Shown here: positions 18,066 through 28,449 of the stretch, piece by piece
How positions within the stretch are numbered: the stretch's first letter is position 1
How the letters are laid out: each line of letters opens with the position of its first letter
NCBI GenBank assembly: GCA_034440575.1
Contig: JAOTOL010001335.1
Location: forward strand, 62,001 to 126,000
From: Imbricaverruca yamaguchii
Lineage: Eukaryota; Arthropoda; Thecostraca; Neoverrucidae
DNA length: 64,000 nucleotides
Direction of reading: 5' to 3'
The notes under the pieces: model-generated
What the model saw: only the letters and a program-made list of their open reading frames with translations
Told to the model about the DNA's origin: nothing
The model's database searches: none
Program-made: the position numbers and the translations under genes

Positions 18066-19013
18066 CTAGTTTCCCTGAAGGACATGCTCGTATACTTTGC
18101 CTAACACATGGACCCCCTTCTAAGAAAAGTGCAGGCCATCCCTCTGATAGAGGTCCCACGATGCATAAAACATGCTCCACTCGTCTACAAATGTAAAACC
18201 TAGCTCATGGCAGAGCTTTCCTACCCTGGCGTTAGCTGCCAGTGCCCTAGAGCTCCACTCAGGGGAGGCTCTAGCCATAGGCAAAATTGCTGTTACAATG
18301 ACTCTATTGGTACCCTTCAGGGTGGCCAGAAGGGCCCTGTACTCCCGCAGAAGCTCCTCACTCCTAGTCTGACCTATGTTATTTACCCCTACATGCACTA
18401 TAACTGTGTTAAACTGGTGATTACTGGTGACCTGTGCCACCGCAGGTACCATGTCCTTCACCTTGGCACCAGGCCTGGTGATGCACCTCCTGTCCCTCCT
18501 ACCTTTACAAAATACCCGCTCTAAATATCGCACACGAGAGTCTCCTATGACCAGCACTGACTCCTTACTACTGCTATCCTGGGGGCAGTCATCCAATGCC
18601 TGGAACATATTTGTTGTTACTATGCCTGCCCGCTGGGCGGGTCGGCTAGACTTCCTCCCGCTCCTACCACCTGCCACTTGCCACTCACTGACCCTTTCCT
18701 TAGGTTCGCGTCTCTAAATCCTCCACCCCCTGACCTCATGCCACTTCCCCTCCTGTGACCTACCAGAACTACCCCTCATCTGTTCACTATTAACACTCCC
18801 CTCTTGAGAGATCCCAGCCACCTCCACAGTAGGGGAAGCCTCGGCTACCTGGTGGCCTGCGACCACCTGGGCATATGATGTCCCTGCTATGGAGTGACCC
18901 CTTGTTGCTTTATCTTGCCTACCCTGTGCAACAAGGGCAGCCTTGAGCTTGGAAACCTCTGCCTTAAGGGTCCTAATTTCTTCCTCTAGTGCCTGCATCC
19001 TGGTCGAAACCAT
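18066..19013 (-). pseudogene. CR1-like ORF1 with esterase domain, two nonsense codons (copy 1)
   Basis: Same protein as the intact ORF1 at 31461-32417: coiled-coil start MVSTRMQALEEEIRTLKAEV, then an SGNH/GDSL esterase (VLVIGDSRVRYL, VIVHVGVNNIG, DGLHF). A Trp codon has become TAG (18714-18716) and a Glu codon after LHFS has become TAG (18120-18122). It also lacks three residues of a small VNS duplication present in copy 2. This copy could not make full ORF1 protein. Confidence 0.85.
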
Positions 19014-19258
19014 CCTAAACGCTGCAGCTTATGCCTAGATTTAGATTCAAATTAACTCGCTAAACAACCGACAAAAAAACTAACTATCATTCACTATAAA
19101 TCGCTACCTCCTATACTGTCAGTTAATTATCTGAGTGCCTCAAGAAAAGCAGAAACTATTAAACAATTGTTTTTTTTAATAAATTAGATACATAAACAAG
19201 ATGTCTAATCTAAATGTCTTCCACACAGGTAGAACAAGTAGAACACAAGTACGAACCA

Positions 19259-20879
19259 ACTCCACTAGTCCTTAAAACTACCCCTTTAAGCATTCATGCA
19301 ACAGTCACTCGCCCCTTTCATTCCGCACGATCATTCGGTCCCTAAGAATACGAAAAACGAGTTCGCCCACAATTTCCCCTTCCAGTGTTACGCAAGCACT
19401 TAGCGAGTCGTATTCAACTTCACTGGGGACTTGGTTAGTCCCGAACGCATATTAATTACCCGCTCCGAGACCTACTTGCAAATGGCTGACGCAGCTTTCC
19501 TGATTGCGTAATTTGTATCTATTGTCGTTACTGCCCTTAAGGCTTGGCAAAACTGGGCGGTGAAAATTTCCCTGGGCTTCGGTGCTGTCGTATGACTGAA
19601 CTCAGGTATCAATGGCCAACTTACCTAACCTTATTCAATCGACGCCACGCCGGGCCTTACACGTTGAAGACGTGCGGCCGGGTCTGACGTATCCCACGGG
19701 AGGGCACGGATCCCTACCACATTGGGTACGTACCTGGTCGTCTTTATATCCTAGCCGGCCCTACCTCTTTAGCCTGGGGTCTTATGGCATGCCAAACCCG
19801 TCCATCATGTCCCTCGATCTCTGCATCTCTGCACCAACCGTGCCCACGTGCAAAGTTGGGGGGTAGACAAATTACAGGGCAGTGTTTTGCCTCTACCCTA
19901 TGGTCCGGCGCCAGACTTCCGGCGAACGCAATGTGGTGGCCCCTGCATCGGCCCCTCCCACATGCATACCATGTTCGCCCCCTCACCTGCACCCCTGGAC
20001 CGCAGAGGCCAGCGGGATATTGCGGTCAAGAGATACCTGAGCCCAGTTAACAGTTGCCCCTTAAATGATGCCCAAGAGTAACAATCATGAGAGTTTCGTC
20101 ATTGCGCCCTTTCGTCACCCCCCCCACACTTTAAGGAAGGGGGATCAATGGCTTATCACGGTCGACGCCCGAGGACACATCTCCCATAGGAAGGCAGCTG
20201 GCGGGCTGTCTATCTCGCTATATCTGCGGGGGTCGTCAAATTCTTCTTGCGGCCATCCCCTTATGTGCCATGAATTCGTCCGGGGGAAAAGAACCACAAA
20301 CAGACCGATGCTTGGACCGAAATCATAAGACGGAGACCGATATGATGACTATGCCAGGGACGGACGACTAAACTGGGAGAGTGTTAGCCCGAGACTGAGA
20401 TCAATACAATGATAGATGCAGAAGGATATTTAGATTGAAATCAAGAGTCAGAGACTGAGAGTGAAACGATGGCATATCATTGCAGGGGATTTTCAACAAA
20501 TGCCCTCCAATCAAGGTATGTCACTCCAGAAGTGCCATTATTTCCAACCAGCTGCATTTAGGTCCAGACCACTACCCGTGTTTTCGTTGATACTGACATC
20601 AATTGTGTACTCATAAACTGTATCGCATTTAATTTGCCTCGCCTATTATTCGGTATCGAATCATGGAGCGAGTTTGGCAATGTTTACCATAGGTCGGATT
20701 AAACAGGCGAAGTCGCGTCCAGGTATTTATTTGGAGTCCAGGGGACTCCAACTCCCGTCATATTGAATACAATCCAGATGTCAATTTATGCTACGCTAAT
20801 ATAGAAAAGAAGAGAAAAACATTATACGCGCACCTCGACATTGGGACAACTATTTCTATTTAAGCACACGCACAATTTT
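19259..20879. other. Intergenic, GC-rich in part, no supported gene
   Basis: This stretch lies beyond the 5' end of CR1 copy 1. 19600-20060 is GC-rich with several short frames on both strands but no domain, and 20060-20880 has nothing recognised. I see no clear splice or promoter signal. Confidence 0.45.
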
Positions 20880-21727
20880 CGCCAACACACACCACCTCCT
20901 CCCCCTACGCGGAAGACGCCAGCGCCGGTGGGGTTGGTTACGCGGGGACGGTGGTCGTGATGGGTGGGCTCCAGGATGCCGAGCAGCACTCACATGGCGA
21001 TGGTGAGTGGCGAGTGGCCTCGGCTGAGTACCTCCTCTCCTCCATCCGAAAACTCAGCCATCTGGCCACCGCTGGACGCCCCTGAGGCGTCGGTCCGGCG
21101 TCCACCGCCGTGCGCCTTCGAGTCCCGTCTGCGTCTTCCTCTCTCTCCTCTTCCTGTCTGTCCTGTTCTGTTCTCTTGAACTTGCTATTGCTCCGCCTCT
21201 TCCTTTCCTGTACCCACTCCCAGGGATTCGGGGTGAGCTCGTGCTTTTGATTTGTGGAGTATTCTTCCCCCAGGCCACTCGCGTCGTCAAGCCGCCTGGG
21301 CCTTCATGGCTTTCTCCAACGTTCTGGATTGGGTGATGACTGCTCGAGATCCGAGGCATCGACCTCACGGGCCGATGACCCTTCTGCCGGAGGTGGTGGT
21401 CCAGCTGGTGTTTGGACCCCTGCCTGCCAGAAGGTGCCAAACCATTACTCGGGTTTGCCCCGGATGTTGTTACCGCCAAAGAGGGCCCCTGGGACGACGG
21501 AGGGGCGTTAGTTGCTAGAGAGGACCTCGGGCCGTCAGAAAAGATGCTTGCAAGTACCGATGGGTTCAAACAGTACATGGAACCCTGGCCTGGTGGAGGG
21601 GGCCCCGGGCCAGGGTTCAGGGTTCCAGGCCAGGAACCCTGGCCCGGTGGAGTTGTTGAAAAAGTGTCTCCGACCTGACCGAGGAGGCCCTGGATCGCCA
21701 AGGAGGGCCTCTGCACCTACCCGATGA
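20880..21727 (-). other. GC-rich Pro/Gly/Arg-rich open frame, unassigned
   Basis: A 220-codon minus-strand frame (21054-21716) encodes a low-complexity product rich in Pro, Gly, Ser and Arg (GQGSWPGTLNPGPGPPPPG). + strand frames overlap it. Around 21580-21650 the phrase ggaaccctggcc recurs in direct and inverted orientation. It could be a decayed exon or the 5' part of a retroelement; I do not recognise it. Confidence 0.25.
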
Positions 21728-21782
21728 CTGTAATCAAAATGTTGTGGCTATGTGTACCGACTTGCATCCAATATGACAAATA

Positions 21783-23870
21783 AGTTTTCCTATGGGAAAA
21801 ATTTCAGAACAGCCTTCAGAGACGTATTTGGGTCAACGAGTGCTTTCGATTGATATGTAGCATAGTTGATTTTCTCCACAAAAGTGTGCTAGGAAAAAAA
21901 TCAAATTAAGGTCCTCAAAAATTCCAATTATTTTTCAATTGTAAGAAAAACCTCTTCAGCCATTATCATTGGATGGCTAAGATCCACCCACACACTGACT
22001 TGAAGCGAAGTTCTAGGGGCCTCTCCATAGACAACAAAACTAACATGACATAATTTTTCCTATGGGAAAAATTCACAATGGACTTCGCCAATCCGCTTGG
22101 GTCAAAGATTGCTTTTAATTCATATATGACGTGGTTGGTTTTTACCAAAAAGTGAAGAAAGAAAAACGTTTTCAGCCAACTTCATTGGATGGCTAAGGTT
22201 TATCCACAGTAATTTTATGCGAAATCGTAGGGGCCTCCCCATAGACAACAACACAGTAATATGACGTATAAGTTTTTCCATTGGGAAAATTTCATAACAG
22301 ACTTCAAAAACATATTGGGGTAAACGAGTGGTTTCGATTGATATGTGCCATGGTTGATTTTCTCAACAAAAGTGTGCTCGAAAAAATCAGATTAAGTTCC
22401 TCAAAAACTCCAATTTTTTCTTCTTCAATTGTACGAAAAACGTCTTCAGCCAATATCATTCGATGGCAAAGATCTATCCACACAGGGATTTGAAGCGAAA
22501 TCCTAGGGGCCTCCCCAAAGAGAACAAAACTGTAATATGACACATAACTTATCCGATGGAAAAAATTACATAATGGACTTCGCCAATGGGTTTGGGTCAA
22601 CGATCGCTTTTAATTGATATATAGCATGGTTCTTTTTCCGAAGAAGTGTGTTGGGAAAAAGCTGCAATTGTACACTAAAAAACCCTGCATTACAATTGAA
22701 AGACAAACGTCTTCAGCCAATGTCATTTGATAGCTAAGGCCTATCCACACAGTTATTTGAAGACGGATCGTCGAGGCCTCTCCATAGAGAACAAAGTTGT
22801 AGCATTACATATACGTTTTCCTATGGGAAAACCATAACGGACAACGAATGAAATTGGCTGAAGAGGCTTTTCTGACAAATGAGAAACAATGAAATTTTTT
22901 AAAACATTTAATTTGATTCTTTTTTCTCAACACACTTTTGTGGAAAATGCAAACCATGCCACATATCAATGAAATGTACAAATAATTGGAGTTTTTGAGG
23001 AACTTCATTTGATTTTTGGCCAGCACACTTTTGTGGAGAAAATCAGCCATGCCACATGTCAATCGAAAGCATTCGTGGACCCAAATACGTTTCTGAAGTC
23101 TGTTATGATATTTTTCCCATAGGAAAACTTTTATGTTATATTGCAATTTTGTCTTCTATTGCCCTTACGATTTCGCTTCAAATCACAGTGTGGAGAAATC
23201 TTAACCATCCAACGAAATTGGCTTAAGACGTTTTCCTTAGAATTGAAAAACCAGGGGAGTTTTTATAAATTTATTTTGCAGCTTTTTCCCAACACACGTC
23301 TTCGGAAAAAAACATGCCATATATCACTTAAAAGCAATCGTTAACCCAAACGCATTGGCGAAGTCCATTGTGAAATTTTTCCCATAGGAAAACTTATGCC
23401 ATATTACAGTTATGTTGTCTATAGGGAGGCCCCAACTGAACTCAAAGAATCACTGTGTGGATGGACCTTACCCATCCAATGAAGTCGGCTAAAAACGTTT
23501 CTCTTACAATTGAAAAACAAGGGCCGTTTTTGAGAATATTGATTTCGATTTTTTCCCAGTACACTTCTTTGGGGAAAACCAACCATTCCACTTATCAATC
23601 AAAAGAACTCGCTGACCCAAATACATTTTTCAAGTTTGGCATGACATTTTTCCCATAGGAAAGCAAAATATGTCATATTACTGTTTTCTTGTCTATGGGG
23701 AGGCCCCTACGATTTCGCTTCAAATCACTGTGTGGATAGGCCATAGCCATCCAATACAATTGGGTAAAGACGTTTTTCTTACAATTGGAAAGGAAAGGGT
23801 GTTATTACGAAATTATACTTGGAATATATTTCCCAACACAATTCTTGCCAGGAAACCAACCCTACTGGGT
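21783..23870. repeat. Large inverted array of ~250-bp units (palindrome about 2 kb)
   Basis: Units on the left arm (21783-22843, four to five copies) run cctatgggaaaaatttca … gtcttcagccaat … gcgaaatcctaggggcctcc … acaacaaaac. From about 22845 the same unit appears in reverse complement (aatgaaattggctgaagag … tttttcccataggaaaactt) up to about 23870. Copies are 75-90 percent similar by eye. No coding. The arms could fold into a long hairpin if transcribed. Confidence 0.85.
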
Positions 23871-24640
23871 ACCAACCAACACTTAAGTGATTGGTCCTTG
23901 AATGACACTTGGCTGATCCCTGAATTGAGGATCCTTCGACAACTGATGAATTTGCTGCTGAATATGCTGGGAATGTGCTGCCGAATATGCTGCCGAATGT
24001 GCTGCTGAATGTCCTGCGAACTTCCACTGCATTGAACTGAGCCCTGTATCTATTTGATTTGACATTTAGTTGTCCCACTGCTGTTTTTCAGGTCCAGGTG
24101 TGTTTGTTGGACCTCAAAAGCATGCTTCATTCGAACACCCCTATTAAGCACATTGCCAACAGCACATTTATGTTAGTCAATCTCATTTTTCTCATACATC
24201 CCACGAAATCATGAGTGCATAGATGCGAATAGTAATCCACGTGTGCTTCACTAATGAATGGCATTTACCATTGTTCTGCCGAATCTGCTGCCGAATGTGC
24301 TGCTGAATGTGCTGCCATCTTCCGCTGCATGCTCAGTTCATGGGTATCCAACTGCGTGTGTCTTGCGGCCGTCGGGATTGTCTATTTTTGGGGTGCTAAA
24401 CCCGTCCTAAAACAATACCGTCTCCGCAGCATGGGTCTACTTTGAACGCATTTGGTAAGAATCTTATGTCACGGAAGCATTGGGCCAACTTGCATGAACG
24501 CTTTGTCACTGAGCAACAAAACATCGAATTTGACTCAGCCTTTCCAATATTTTGGCCCACAAAAACTGAGTATAAGCGACTTATGGTATTCACCAAGGCG
24601 ATATGCACAAGGTGAAAAAACGCTATGGTAAAATGGCGCT
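23871..24640. other. No gene; 12-bp ctgccgaatgtg repeats
   Basis: Two short clusters of a 12-bp repeat (tgctgccgaatg, variants gctgaatatg) at 23944-24010 and 24278-24320. Nothing else is supported. Confidence 0.6.
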
Positions 24641-25440
24641 GGGGCTTTACAAAGTGGGGCCGGGGCCAATACAAATCGCGCGGGGACCTACAAAAATTAT
24701 GGCGGGGGTCCCGAAAATCAAATAAAAATTCTCAAAAGTTCGCACGTAGGCCATTCAAATTCATACTGGGCCAAAAGAAGTCGAGCCGGGAACGTTGAAA
24801 ATCACAAAGTAGCACTCAAAGACGACCTGGGCCCATGCAACTCACGCTGCGGCCTAAAAGATCAGAACTGGGGTTCTGAAAATCGCGCTGGCTCCTTTAA
24901 GGCTCCTACCGAAGATACTCAGTATCAGGCTGAAGAACTCAAAAGTTCACGTTTTGTCCCATGAAAGTCACGCTGGATGCTGAGAGGAATCGTGCTAGGG
25001 TTCTTGAAAAGAACGACGGGACCACAAAAGGTTGGGCCGTGGCCATTGAGAATCACGCTGATCTTCGGATTCCAAAAAGTAGCGCTCGTCACCCTGAAAA
25101 TCACACCGAGGGCTCAACATATCGCACCGGGGCCCCAAAAGTCTCATCGGAACCACGAAAAAATGGAGCCGTGGGAACGAAAAGAAATCGGTCCGGACAA
25201 GGAAAATTGCTCTGGTGTCCCTACAATCGAGTTAATAAAACGTGTTGGGCCCTCCAAAACATGGCGAGACCCCAAAAACTCGACCTAGGAATCCTAGGAA
25301 TCCTACATAGGACCTAGGAACAAACGACGACAGGGCGGTAAAAGTCGCACTCAGACCCCAAAAGGTCCCATTGCTACCCGTGAGAAACCACGCTGGGGGT
25401 TTCTCACGGGTCGCGCTAGGGCCCCAAAAATTCGCAACTG
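24640..25440. repeat. Degenerate short-period repeat (ccccaaaaagtcgc type)
   Basis: A loosely periodic pattern of about 25-27 bp alternates a gggcc/ccc block, a caaaa block and a tcgc/cacgct block (ccccaaaaagtcgcgc-like). The end, 25338-25440, aligns closely with 47030-47130. It has no coding value, although the + frames at 24961-25317 stay open. Confidence 0.6.
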
Positions 25441-25447
25441 GTGTGTG

Positions 25448-25503
<56 letters not shown>

Positions 25504-25525
25504 TGTGTGCGTGCGTGCGTGCGTG
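25441..25525. repeat. (GT)n/(GCGT)n microsatellite
   Basis: A GT run followed by gcgt tetranucleotide repeats, about 85 bp. Confidence 0.97.
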
Positions 25526-26504
25526 ACAACAAGGGAGAATAAAGGGTCTGGAACTGAGGGTATGCACCCCCACGTTGAAGGTGGAGTCCCTCAGGCCGGG
25601 AATATTCGTCCCTCTGAAAAGGCTCCGGTGTTCCCGCTCCGAATTTTTCAGCCTGAGTCGGCTCCGTGAAATAAAAAGGCATCCCCTTGGAAAGAAAGGC
25701 GCCCCTTGGGCTAGGGCCGAGTGCATCTCGCCCCATCGAATTTTGCAGCCAGATGTGCCCCTTCAAGTGCTTTCACAGTGGCCCGCTCCAAAGAAGTGGC
25801 GCCCCTAAAGACCTGTGCCCAGATGACAATTCCTGGTTTCTACATCTGATTATGCTCTTTCGCTCTTTCGCAGTTATGTACCCGGGCCAGTTATACAATT
25901 GTGAGCATTCATGTGTGGCTTCTCTTGAAAATTTTACAACTTGCGTTGAACCATAAAGAGGAAAGCGGACAAACAGAAAAAAGGTTATATATTTCATATG
26001 TCAGGAACAGCAATGTGGCAGCGTAAATGAAAAACGAGCGATGACAGCACCGTCCGAGCAGGTTATGGCGGATTTCTCGGGGAGCCCCTAGTGTGTGTGT
26101 CTGTGTTTTGCCAGCCTGCCACCGTGTGGTCATGTGGGCTGTTTCCGGGTGGGCGTTTGTGTTGTTAGTGAGTTCGTGTTGTTTCTTTTTGGCGGGGTTG
26201 AACAGGTATGAGGAGTAACGTGGTGGGGATAAGAGGGAGCGAATAAGAGTAAAGCTGGCTTGTAGAGGTGAGTCGTGAAAGAGTTCAGACGTCTTGAAGT
26301 TTGCAGCGCAGGAGTAGAAGTTGAGTCGACATGGAGGCCGATGAGATGGTTGTCGAGGCTGAGCTGGTGCGGAAGAGAAGATTTGCCAGTCCGGGCGGTG
26401 CCATGAGGTAGGGGTGTAGTTGGGGGGCTGGGGTCGGGTCATGGCCAGTGTTTCATATACATTGCAAGAACGTTAGTAGTTAGTTTCACGTGCGGCTAGT
26501 ATTT
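25526..26504. other. Intergenic, no supported gene
   Basis: Short frames only. At 25936-25960 acttgcgttgaaccataaaga resembles the left flank of CR1 copy 1 (acttgcgttgaattcgaacc), which may point to a shared older repeat at both places. Confidence 0.4.
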
Positions 26505-28338
26505 TCTTTCTTCCCCCTTTTGTTGATTCTGTTTTTCTTTTTTAACATATATTTTGATATTTTTATCTGTCCTTTTCCCCTATGGTTGATTTTCTGTTTT
26601 CCTTTTTTAATATACTTTTTCAGTTTTCCTTTTTCTTTTTTCCATTTTGTTGATTTTCCGTTTTTATTTTTTAACATATTTTTTTCTTCTTTTCTCATAG
26701 TACATGGATTAGGCGTGTGATGGCGAGAAAGTGGAAGAGGTTTCCGTGTAATGCTGGATGGTCTTCGTTGAGAAGTGTCGTGATGTTTAGTGGGATGTTG
26801 TTCATGTTGCAGTAGTTTGTGATAGATTGTCTTTCGGTGTTGTATTTGGTAGAGTAGATGAGTATGTGTTTAATTGTGAGTGTTCGTTACAATGGTCTGC
26901 AATGGTCTGCAATACAATGCATTGTGGTCGTGGGCGTTGTTGTAAGAGGTAAGAGTGCGTGAGTGCAGTGTTGACGAGACGTAATCGTGTTAGTGTGCGT
27001 TCTTTTTGTCTGGTGGTTTGGTTGATAGTGTGCTAGAGTTCGTGTTTTGAATGTATTTCGTGTAGTTACGTAATTGTTGAATCCCATATTTGTTGAATGT
27101 CTCTGTTGATTGCCTGGTGTATTGTGGGGTAGTAGTCGGATTGTGAGAGTGGGCATGGTGTGGTTTCTTGTAGTGTTGTGGCTATGTTGGCTTCGGTGTC
27201 TGTGTGTTCGTTGCCTGGAATGTTTATGTGGCTTGGGATCCATAGAAGAAATGGGCGTTGTCTGGCGTTAAGTTGTTTGTGAACGTAGAGCATTTTGGGG
27301 ATGAGTGGGTGTTTGTTTTTTGTGAAGGGTGTGATGCTTTCTAATACTGATTTTTCGTCAGTGCCTATGATGTTGTGTTCGGTTTGTGTGTGGTAAATGG
27401 TGGAGTATGCCGAGAAAATTGCGAAGAGTTCTGCTGTGTAGATGGATGCTGTGTCATGCAGACTGGCACGAAGGATGACCCGCGGAGGTGCTGCGTTGGG
27501 GAACACCAACGCCGCTGTGCCCGTCTGCAGTGTGTGTGATTTTGAGCCGTCCGTGTAGATGATGTTGTGGTTTGGATATTGTGCTTTGAAGTGGAGGAAT
27601 AGTTGGTGTATTTCTGCGTCTGTGTAGGTGTGCTTTGGCTGGTGTATGAAGAGGTGTGTTTTGGGTGATTGGTGTTTCCAGCATGCAGTGGGTGGTGGGA
27701 GTGCTTTTTCTGTGGGGAGTGTGATGTGTAGTCTATTTGCGTGTTGGTGGATGCGGTAGTCTATTGTAGTTTTAAGTCGTGTTGCGTTCATGAGTTGGTG
27801 TGAGCGTTTGGTGCGGAGTTCTAATGCCTGAGTGCATGGGTGTTGTGTGATGAGTTGTGTTTTGCAGTGATACCTTAATAGTGTTTTGTGCGTCTGTGCT
27901 TTAGTTCTCGTATGTGGTTATATATGTGAAGAGCAAAAGAAGGTGACACGATATAGGCTCCGGTGGCTATTTGTAAACGTCGGCGTTGAAGAGAATCTAG
28001 AATTTTGAGGCTTGATTTATTCGCATTTTCGAAGAGTGTTGCCTGATCCGTATTCCAAAATTGGACGCATGATTGATTTGTAAAGAGCTAGAAGTGTGTT
28101 TCTGTCGGATACCCAGTTTGTGCCGTATAGTGCTCGAAGGATGTTTATTCTTTTTGATGCGCGTTTTTGGATGTCTAAGATATATGGCCGGAAACTGAGT
28201 TTTTGGTCTAAGGTGATGCCTATAAATTTGTTGTGGTGACGAATGGGATGGGAGTGTGGTCTATTTTTCGTGGTGGTAAGTATGTGTATTTGTGGTAGCT
28301 GAAAATCATGCATTTTGATTTGTGTGGTGCAATATATA
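26505..28338 (-). mobile_element. I-like LINE, 3' part: RT end, RNase H, Cys/His tail, A-rich end
   Basis: Minus-strand remnant. 27840-28330 encodes the end of a reverse transcriptase and its connection (GITLDQKLSFRPYI, MRPILEYGS). 27066-27791 is an RNase H domain with IIYTDGSKSH, SIYTAELFAIF, IIGTDEKSV and LLWIPSHINIPGNEHTD, that is, the D-E-D-D residues. A degraded C-terminal Cys/His motif follows to about 26720. The 3' end is an A-rich (T-rich on +) tail of about 60-bp units repeated three times (26505-26700). RNase H after RT places it in the I/Jockey-related group. Frame breaks make it inactive. Confidence 0.75.
27066..27791 (-). pseudogene. RNase H domain of the I-like LINE
   Basis: 241 codons open. 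Catalytic Asp in YTDGSK, Glu in YTAELFA, Asp in GTDEKS and the final His/Asp region SHINIPGNEHTDTEA are all present, so the domain fold is still readable. In these elements RNase H removes RNA from the RNA:DNA hybrid during second-strand synthesis. It is separated from the RT core by the CR1 copy 2 insertion. Confidence 0.8.
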
Positions 28339-28449
28339 GGTTTAGACATAAAGACATAAAGACATAAAAGATCAGTGCAACTCTGAGCCACAAGGGCCCT
28401 TCTTGGTTGCACTCTGTACACTGAACCAGTTGCCCACCAAATCTGCCAA

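Larger units (their letters stand above)
14946..19251 (-). mobile_element. CR1-like non-LTR retrotransposon, copy 1, full length
   Basis: About 4.3 kb on the minus strand. The 3' end (left) carries repeated octamers ataaagac (ctttatgt on the sense strand), a CR1 hallmark. Flanking cgaacca occurs at 14939-14945 and 19252-19258, a probable 7-bp target site duplication. The sequence aligns along its length with 28339-32682. ORF2 is open; ORF1 is interrupted by two nonsense codons. Earlier frames, UTRs and tail agree with copy 2, so both look like complete insertions rather than the usual 5'-truncated CR1 copies. Confidence 0.88.

Noticed and set aside
25909..26442. 177-codon minus frame
   Set aside because: No domain, low-complexity composition and no splice signals; likely chance.
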